From Smallanthus sonchifolius (Eukaryota; Streptophyta; Magnoliopsida; Asterales; Asteraceae), in contig CM042030.1 of NCBI GenBank assembly GCA_023525975.1, positions 23,988,350-24,052,349 on the forward strand: a stretch of 64,000 bases of DNA. Reading direction: 5' to 3'. Below are positions 56,584 to 64,000 of the stretch, in pieces. How positions within the stretch are numbered: the first letter of the stretch is position 1; every line of letters begins with the position of its first letter. The translations under genes and the position numbers were made by a program. Below the pieces are notes generated by a model. That model ran no database searches. It saw only the letters and a program-made list of their open reading frames with translations, and was not told where the DNA came from.

Positions 56584-57614
56584 ATGACCTCTTTGATCAA
56601 CTCCAAGTATCAAGTTTCTATTCCAAAATAGATCTTAGGTCCGGTTACCATCAGTTAAGAGTCCGAGAAGAGGATATCTCTAAGACTGCATTCAGGACAA
56701 GGTACGGCCATTACGAGTTTATGGTCATGCCTTTCGGATTAACCAACGCACTTGCGGTATTCATGGACCTCATGAACCGTGTGTGTAAACCGTATCTTGA
56801 CCAATTTGTCATCGTGTTCATCGAAGACATCCTCATTTATTCCAAGAACAAGGAAGAACATGAGGAACATCTACACCTAATTTTGGAATTACTTAAGCGA
56901 GAGCAACCGTATACTAAGTTTTCCAAGTGTGAATTCTGGATCCGGGAAGTTCAGTTTCTAGGGCATGTGGTTAATGAGAAATGAATACATATCGACCCAT
57001 CAAAGATAGAAGCCATCAAGAATTGGGCAGCACCGACGACTCCGACTGAGGTGCGACAATTTCTGGGATTGGCTGGATATTACCGGCGATTCATCGAAGG
57101 ATTTTCAAAGATTGCACAACCTCTCACTACCTTGACTCAAAAGGATAAAGCTTATAGTTAGGGCGATAACCAAGAATCAACATTCCAACACCTCAAACAG
57201 AAACTTGGCAGTGCACCTATTCTAGCTCTTCCGAAAGGAACCGATAACTTTGTGGTGTATTGTGATGCGTCTATTCAGGGTCTGGGTTGTGTCTTAATGC
57301 AACGCGAAAAGGTGATCGCATACGCTTCACGTCAACTAAAGGTTCACGAGAAAAACTACACCACTCATGACTTAGAGTTGGGAGCTGTAGTTTTCGCACT
57401 TAAGATATGGAGACATTACTTGTACGGTACCAAATGCACCATCTATACCGATCACAAGAGTCTTCAGCATATCTTCGAGCAGAAAGAGTTGAACATGCGA
57501 CAGCGTCGTTGGGTCAAACTCTTAAACGTCTATGACTGTTCAATCAGACACCATCCGGGGAAGGCTAATGTAGTAGCCGATGTCCTAAGCCGTAAGGACA
57601 CCAAACCTAAATGA
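56571..57614 (+). pseudogene. TE-H pol: RT core and RNase H (broken)
   Basis: It runs from PRIDDLFDQLQVSSF. The RT catalytic block reads FIEDILIYS (near 56818), with Glu for the first Asp of FIDD, which should itself abolish activity. TGA at 56982-56984 replaces a Gly codon (NEKGIH) and a TAG near 57160 replaces Trp. RNase H reads from 57252 (VYCDASIQGLG, HDLELGAVVF, TDHKSL). A TGA at 57612-57614 ends the run. Confidence 0.9.
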
Positions 57615-59030
57615 GTTCGAGCATTACAACTTACTATTCACCTCGGATTACCTGACAAAATCCGAATTGCTCAACTCGAAGCCCTTAGAGAGGATAACCT
57701 ACCGCTGGAATCCACACGCGGAATAGAAGGACAACTGGAGGTCAAATCAGATAGCATTCGCTACATGGCAGAGCGAATATGGGTTCCGGTGTATGGGAAC
57801 TTAAGAGAGCTGCTTATGGATGAAGCACACGAATCCCAATACTCTATCCATCCAGGTTCTGGGAAAATGTACCATGATCTTAAAGTGTTATATTGGTGGC
57901 CGAAGATAAAGGCCGATATAGCCACCTATGCGAACAAGTGCCTGACTTGCGCAGAGGTCAAAGTGGAATACCAAAAGCCTTCTGGCTTACTTCAACAGCT
58001 AGAGATCCCAATGTGGAAATGGGAACAAATCTCTATGGACTTCATAACCAAATTTCCCCAAACTCTTAGTGGATGCGACACCATCTGGGTGATTGTCGAT
58101 TGCTTGACAAAATCTACTCACTTCTTAGCCATCATATCAACTGACAAGATAGAGAAACTTACTCGTCTTTAGTTGGAATAAGTAGTCTCTCAGCACGGAG
58201 TGCCAATTTCTATCATTTCGGATCGAGACGCTAGATTCACATCACATTTTTGGCAATCTCTATAAAAAGCTTTAGGTACGCGTCTAGATATGAGTACGGC
58301 GTATCATTCTCAAACTGATGGTCAAACGAAACGTACCATTCAAACCTTAGAGGGCATGCTACGAGTTTGTGTGATCGACTTCGGTAACACTTGGGAGTCT
58401 CACTTACCTTTAGTGGAGTTCTCCTACAACAACAGTTATCACACTAGCATCAAGGCAGCACCATTCGAGGCATTGTACGGACGTAAATGCCGATCTCCTA
58501 TCTGTTGGGCTGAAGTTGGGGATAGCCAACTTACAGGTCCCGAACTTGTATTCGAAACCTCTGAAAAGATCATTCAAATTCGAAACCGTATGGCGGCAGC
58601 TCGTGATCGTCAAAAGAGCTACACCGATAAGCGTCATAAACTGTTAGAGTTTCAAGTAGGCGACATGGTTCTTCTAAAAGTCTCACCTTGGAAGGGTGTC
58701 ATTCGTTTTGGGAAACGGGGCAAACTGAATCCTCGTTATGTTGGACCATTCAAGATATTGAAAAGAAACGAGGCAAATTTGAAGAAATGTCTAGCAGACG
58801 AATCACCCGCGGTTCCTCTCGAGGAACTACACATTGATGAACAATTGCGTTTTATCGAAGAACCTATGGAAATTATGGATAGGGAAGTCAAAACGTTAAA
58901 ACGCAGTAAAATCCCTATTGTAAGAGTTCGTTGGAACTCGAAACGCAGACCGGAATTCACATGGGAGCGCGAGGATCAGATAATGCGTAAATATCTAAAT
59001 CTGTTCAAGCACTCCTCGTCAAATTCTTAA
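57615..59030 (+). pseudogene. TE-H pol: integrase and chromodomain-like end (broken)
   Basis: The zinc domain (HESQYSIHPGSGKMY, KCLTCAE) is open from 57765. The core begins at MDFITKFPQT. There are stops at 58170-58172 and just after it, and a TAA near 58263 replaces Gln. The frame resumes at 58290 (AYHSQTDGQT). Near 58760 an in-frame deletion joins GPFKILKR to NEANLKKCLADE, removing about 28 residues of the SH3-like part. The chromodomain-like end (VRWNSKRRPEFTW) is readable to 59030. Confidence 0.9.
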
Positions 59031-59036
59031 GGTGCT

Positions 59037-59149
59037 ATTTTAATTTCCGGGACGAAAATTCTTTCAACTAGGGGATGATGTGATATCCCGGGAAATTTTA
59101 TTTATTTATTTTAATTTTCAGGACGAAAATTCTTTCAACTAAAGGATGA
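59037..59149 (+). other. Duplicated polypurine/LTR-start module of TE-H
   Basis: GGGACGAAAATTCTTTCAAC, CTAGGGGATGA and TGTGATATCC occur first (59058-59090). After a T-rich spacer, GGACGAAAATTCTTTCAAC and TAAAGGATGA occur again, directly before the LTR start TGTGACATCC at 59150. So there are two successive plus-strand-primer and LTR-start cassettes about 70 bases apart. Confidence 0.8.
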
Positions 59150-62071
59150 TGTGACATCCGGCTAATTAGGGTTAACTTCGTTAACAAAATCCGGTTAAAT
59201 CCTAATCTAGTTAACTCTACCTCTAACTCCAGGGACTAAATCTGCCAAACCATAATCATGTTGACTTTGAGGTCAAAATGCATATAATTGTGCTCCTATT
59301 GACTTTTGACAGTTAACTAACCATGTTCTTAACTCAGTTATCTAATTTCAAAACCACACGGACCAAATCTGTAAAAAACTCAAACCTATACACTTAGATT
59401 ACAGGGACTGATTCTGTAATAAACCCAAACTCAACCTCTTTGACTTTTGAAAGTCAAAAGTCGATCCTTTTGATCCAAATTCAAGATCAATATCCCAAAT
59501 CCGTTTCATCTCGTAACTGTAAATGTGTGTTAATGGCATTATCTATCATCATTGCAACATTTAACATGATCATTTGGTACTGATTAATCCAATTAAGAAC
59601 CTTAAAATCGTAACCGTCGACTCTCGTGTCTAAGACCATCAATTCGATCATTCGGTTTGTTATTTCCCACAATCAAGCATCTGTGCACTTCAAAAGAACT
59701 CCCCTGAACTGGTTACACCATCTAATTCGATCGAAGATGAAGCCGGTGTCGCAGGATTTCAAGCCACTTAAGTCGGAACTCGTCTTGGCCGAACACCATC
59801 AATCTGAATTCCATTTTGGTAAACTAACACAACCTCAGTTTCGTCTTAGTCTGTAGATTGAGAGCCCTAAACAAATTGGGGCTTACATTATCGATTTTAA
59901 CATAATCTGATCTTAGGGTTCATCGCGATATTAGTTTAGTCGAACCCTAACCTACACTTAACCTAAATCAAATTAAATTACATGAACAGGTTCAAAATCC
60001 TCTACTCGTCAAAAGCCCTGTGATTTCAACTAATAAATTCACCCAGATTGGCCATTTCGATCTGAGGTTAGAACCTAGGGTTTTCGAGAAATAAACAAGC
60101 AATTAAAAACCTGGATTTGATGTTTTTGACAATTAATCACACCTACGGGTTCGCAAGGGACCGATTAGCAAAACCCCTATGACCTTATGGTCAATCACGA
60201 TCGATTTCAGGGGTTTAGGGATGGGATTGGATCGGATCGTGATGTAGGGGAAGAACACAAAGGTCTTGTGTGTTAAAACTCTTTCAGTCCGGATTCGTTT
60301 GCAATACCCAAGCGGGTTGTGGTGGTTGAAACCTTGGAACCCTTTGCAGGAGACCCGGGTTTGAGACCGGGCTCCCACAATATATTTTTGAGCGACTTTT
60401 TATTATATTAAATTAATAAAAATCAAACCCTATATCATTATAATATTATATAAACGTGTTTTAGCCCGGGAAACAACCCGTGGGCTCGGGTTTGAATTTT
60501 GTTACCAAATGTATTATTATTTCCACTTAAAAAAAATACGTATTCGTATTATTTTCAAACCGTAATCTCGTATAAAATAATATAATAATATTATTTTCAA
60601 CCTGTATTCGATGTTAATAAAATAATATGTAAATTATATTATTTTCAACTCATTCAATTTCCTTGTGTGACATTTGTTTTAAAAACTATAAATAATATAT
60701 ACGATATTATATTATTTACCTACGTTATTTACCCCAATTAAAAATAATATATTTATTATTTTTCCACTCCAAGGATTATTTAGTAAATCTTTCGTACTTA
60801 AAAATAATATATAAACTATATTATTTTCCTAACCTCTATAAACGACTCAAATGCATTAAAATAATTATTTAATTATTATCCGTTATTAACATTCGACGTG
60901 TAACGCGAATTTTCGAAAATCATTACAATAAGATATGTACATATTTATTTATATATATAAAACTCCGTCCACTCGTTCGTTTATTCTTAAATCCTTAGAA
61001 AGCGTTAGGGCATTCTAGCCTTTCGTGTCGCTGTGACAAATCCCAACTTGTTCCAAACTTACTTGTTTATAATTATAGGGCATACGTAAGCCGTGCAGGC
61101 TAACACTTGAGTTTGCAAATCTCATACTTTTGTGATACTACCTACAACGCAACGCAGGTGAGTTTCACGGCCCCTTTTTACTTGTTTTACTATTGGGGGA
61201 GAAACATGCTTACACACAAACATATTTTACTTGTTTTCCTGTTGAGGAGAAACAAACATGTACACAAACTATCATACTTTTACTTGTTTTCCCCGTGAGG
61301 GAGAAACAGGTACGCAGACAAACATTATGTTACATGTTTTTCCCGTTGGGGGAGAAAACATGACATAACTATTTTAGATTATTGTAATTCATATGTTATT
61401 ACTATTGACGCTAAGCGTGACACACTATCACAGAAAGTCCTCATCATACATCGAACCGTTAATATGGATTTTAGCGAGGTAATGTTTAGTAGTACTACTG
61501 GGTTTGACAAATCCCACCCGCGTTAGTCGCGCTAACTCGATTGGAGATCGAACGGGTGAAATGTTAGCCTACTCACATTTGCCAGAGTTGATAGACCTGG
61601 CAGGAGGCAAATACATAAACAGTCAGCTTCGGTTGCGAGCGCTTTAGTAAGACATGAACATAGGCTAGCTACCTATAGATATGCATATTGAATGTACGTA
61701 ATCTGACAAACACTATCTTATTGCAACTTGAAACCTGTGAACTCACCAACCTCATGTTGACACTTTTTCTTACATGTTTCTCAGGTCGCTTTGGCACAAA
61801 TTGCGCACTTAGGACATGCATGGAGTCCTACTATCATATCATTCATTTCGAATATTTTAAACAATTTATTTAATTGCATTAATTGACGCTCGTTGCGTGT
61901 AATTATTTTTGACTTCATTTTAATGTTTACGCTTCCGCATTAACTCTGAACTTTTATATTATGACATTTCAAGTCCCATATAGTGTCGTTTGATGTAACT
62001 AATGACTGAGATCCTGGTTCATCACTTCCCAAACGGTAAAACTCCGTTAGTATAAATTTGGGGGTGTGACA
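59150..62071 (+). repeat. TE-H 3' LTR (2922 bp)
   Basis: This uninterrupted copy of the TE-H LTR runs from TGTGACATCCGGC to GGGGGTGTGACA. It has a tRNA-like stretch (60309-60376), long A+T-rich sequence (60400-60970), four degenerate repeats ending GTTTTCCC(C/G)..GAGG/GGGG-GAAACA (61170-61370), GCAG|GTGAGTT (cut before 61158), GTTGAC and TTTCTCAG (AG at 61783-61784). It shows the empty site of TE-J at 61488-61499. The short ORFs are not supported as genes. Confidence 0.93.
60309..60376 (+). other. tRNA-like (SINE-like) stretch in TE-H LTR
   Basis: GTGGTTGAAACCTTGG followed about 20 bases later by ACCCGGGTTTGAGACCGGG resembles the A-box/B-box spacing of tRNA-derived plant SINEs. The 5' LTR copy (39968-40012) keeps the better B box GGTTCGAGACC but has lost the A-box part. 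Confidence 0.4.
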
Positions 62072-62076
62072 GAGTA

Positions 62077-63035
62077 ATTGCTATCTATGTTGGGAGATAC
62101 CCAACAGTGAAAGCATAATGTTAGGAATCACCTGAATGAACACAAAAACAGCAGATTCCTCAATGGAAATGGGTGGAGAATTCCATAGATTTCATTACAA
62201 ATTTACCCAGAACATCTAGCGGCTATGATACTATATGGGTAATCATCAGTCGTTTGACGAAATCCGCTCACTCCCTACCAATCAAGGAGACAGATAAAAG
62301 TAAGAAGCGTGCAAGGCTAAATATTAAGGAAATTGAGGCTAGGCATGGTATGCCAGTTTCCATTTTCTCTAATAGAGACAGTTGATTCATGTCAAGAATC
62401 TGGCAGTCAGTACAAGAAGCCTTGGGCACACGCCTTGACATGAGCACTGCATGTCATCCCAGATGAACGGTCAAGGTAAAAGGACCATCCAAACTTTAAA
62501 AGATGTGTTCCGTGCGTGTGTAATCGATTTCAAAGGAAAGTGGGATACTCGATTACCATTGGCTGAGTTTGTATAATAATAGTTACCATACTAGCATTAA
62601 AGCCGCTCCGTTGAGGCTTAGTATTGTTGTAAATGTCGCTCATCGCTATGTTGGGCGGAGGTTGGTGAAAAACATTTGACTGGTCCTAAGATTTGCCAGG
62701 AAACCATTGACAATATCGTCGAAATCAAAGATCGTCTGAAAGCCACTCAAGACAAACGAAAGAGAGTTGTGCTAGAAACAGACGAAAGCCATTAGAATTC
62801 CAAATTGGAGACAGAGCCTTGTTAAAGGTCTCACTAAACATAACCATAAATACATCAGACCATTTGATATACGGGCTAGGGTTGGCCCAGTAACCTACAA
62901 GCTTAAGTTGTCACGGGGAACTAAGCAGTATACACGATGCGTTTCATGTGTCAAAACTAAAGAAGTGTTTATTAGACGAAACGTTAATCATACCGTATGG
63001 TGAGATTCACATAGGTGACAAACCACACCCAGTTC
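62077..63035 (+). pseudogene. TE-L integrase remnant, right piece
   Basis: It continues 38809 across TE-H: AATTGCTATCTATG aligns with TE-A at 1568. The core start is recognisable (IDFITNLPRTSSGYDTIWV at 62182) but the second Asp block reads FSNRDS followed by a stop (62383-62385). Many indels and stops follow, with traces of GTRLDMSTA, SVKAAP-like and SH3-like parts to about 63035. TE-M interrupts it at 63041. Confidence 0.82.
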
Positions 63036-63040
63036 AAGAA

Positions 63041-64000
63041 TGTCACACCCCAACCGACGACGGAAACGTCGGGGCGGGATATGTAGACTGTTCATGAGCA
63101 CAAGGTTGACTAAATTGAAATATATTAATCATTCAATTTCATTGCAAAGATTTAAGACAAACCAAAATCAAACCAAGTACATAAAATGAAATACATCAAT
63201 TCTTTATTAAAATTAACTAGGTCCAAAACTTATGTGTAGCAAGTCTTGATCAAAATCACACATTAGCACCTGAAACATGAATAAAATAAGGTCAACTAAA
63301 AAGTTGGTGAGCATACACAGGTTTATACATAGATAGTGTATAGATGTAAATAATCAAATCCTTACATAACATAATAAAATAAGGCATTTATGGGGAGCAA
63401 CTATTGTGTAACTAAAGTACAATCAAACCTTTGTAACTAGCATGCAAATTGTGTTGTCAGTAACATTCACCCCAATCTGGGTGGGTTTGTCAGACTCAAT
63501 AGATCTATCATTGTTAACCGTCGGCTTGAATAGTTAATGATTGCACATAAATTGCACACAAACAGTTAACACACCTAGCACTCAAACATAAAGCTCAAAT
63601 TTTGCATACATGAATGTAAAGAGGATTTGTGTTTGTGTAGTTTATGTAAATGTAAACAATTGTGTGTATAGACTTCATGTTTCACCCCAAAATGTGTAAA
63701 AGTGAAAAAGGGGCTATGTAATACTCACCTGTAATATGTAGTTTGGAAATCACACGAACAAGTTGTTGCTAATCGTCTAGCTAGCATAAGATTAATCTAT
63801 GTTTTAATAGTATCGTTGTATTGATGACGAGCCCAAATGACTAGAGGAAGAACCTGAAATGATTACGAAATGGAGACGATCGACAGGAAGCAATAGTTGG
63901 GTATTCTTGGAGCTTGACAGCGATCCAGAGGTGCAATGTGGGGGAATTGAAAGTTGGGAGAGTTTGAAATAGGGTAGGCGAAAGTGTGAGAGTAGGTTAC
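63041..64000 (-). repeat. TE-M: LTR of TE-C/TE-J lineage, running off the window
   Basis: The + strand start TGTCACACCCC is the reverse complement of the LTR end GGGGTGTGACA. The terminal stem CCGACG/CGTCGG with loop TTTCCGT is present. GTTGAC and TTTCAG (near 63270-63295) and the donor-like GTGAGTATT (near 63725) follow the TE-J pattern. It is inserted in TE-L; the left flank is AAGAA. The other end and the internal region lie outside, so I cannot tell whether it is a solo LTR. Confidence 0.85.

Larger units (their letters stand above)
38810..62071 (+). mobile_element. TE-H: Ty3/gypsy element with two nested insertions in its 5' LTR
   Basis: The 5' LTR is in three pieces (38810-41127, 51375-51931, 54187-54205), about 2894 bases together. 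The internal region is 54206-59149 and the 3' LTR 59150-62071 (2922 bp). The target duplication is GAGAA (38805-38809) against GAGTA (62072-62076), one base changed, inside the integrase of TE-L. It is related to TE-A and TE-L in pol. The coding region is heavily decayed. Confidence 0.92.

Overview
This window is nuclear DNA of a flowering plant, almost entirely a nest of LTR retrotransposons. All coding sequence I can support is Ty3/gypsy gag-pol of the chromodomain-bearing (Tekay/Del-like) lineage: Gag with CCHC knuckles, DTG/DSG protease, RT with an FIDD core, RNase H, HHCC-DDE integrase and a C-terminal chromodomain-like segment. Primer-binding sites match initiator-tRNA-Met (TGGTATCAGAGC). 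An Asteraceae source is my guess from family resemblance only. I see no host gene, tRNA gene, CRISPR array or bacterial feature. Protein homology is by recognition, not by search.

Layout (names TE-A to TE-M are mine): TE-A (1-3822, +) is a decayed pol plus the start of its 3' LTR, cut by TE-B (3823-12025, +), whose 3' LTR is truncated. TE-C (12026-21929, +) follows, with a stray copy of its own 3' internal end in front of its 5' LTR. TE-D (21930-23301) is an LTR-like remnant, and 23302-24530 is unclassified. TE-E (24531-38316, +, target duplication AGAGA) is gutted and filled by TE-G (25883-35066, minus), which has the same stray-tail layout as TE-C. TE-L is an old pol copy in pieces at 38626-38809 and 62077-63035. 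It is split by TE-H (38810-62071, +, duplication GAGAA/GAGTA). The 5' LTR of TE-H is itself split by TE-J (41128-51369, minus, duplication AGTAC) and by a composite of a Ty3 LTR (TE-K) with a Cassandra-like 5S-bearing TRIM (51932-54181, duplication TAGTT). TE-M (63041-64000, minus) is an LTR running off the window.

TE-J is the youngest and best preserved: two LTRs that look almost identical by eye, a perfect target duplication and one 1426-codon gag-pol frame broken only by a 4-base deletion near the end. TE-C keeps one frame over 1510 codons with five point nonsense changes. TE-B, TE-G, TE-H, TE-A and TE-L are progressively more broken. No element in the window looks autonomous as it stands, though TE-J is close.

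The most interesting signals are non-coding and recur across families. (1) Arrays of hairpin units sit at the same LTR position, with a fixed 33-bp period but unrelated sequences in different families. (2) A YTGAC branch-like motif plus TTYCAG acceptor, with upstream GTGAGT donors, is present in every LTR family whose 3' part is here, suggesting an intron inside the LTR that would separate genomic RNA from mRNA. (3) Stem-loops occur at the LTR end, beside the TATA box and between PBS and gag; those at the LTR end and the TATA box show compensatory changes between families. (4) Two elements have an extra copy of the 3' internal end ahead of the 5' LTR, as expected if plus-strand synthesis started upstream of the polypurine tract. 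(5) A Ty3 LTR and a Cassandra-like TRIM share one target duplication.
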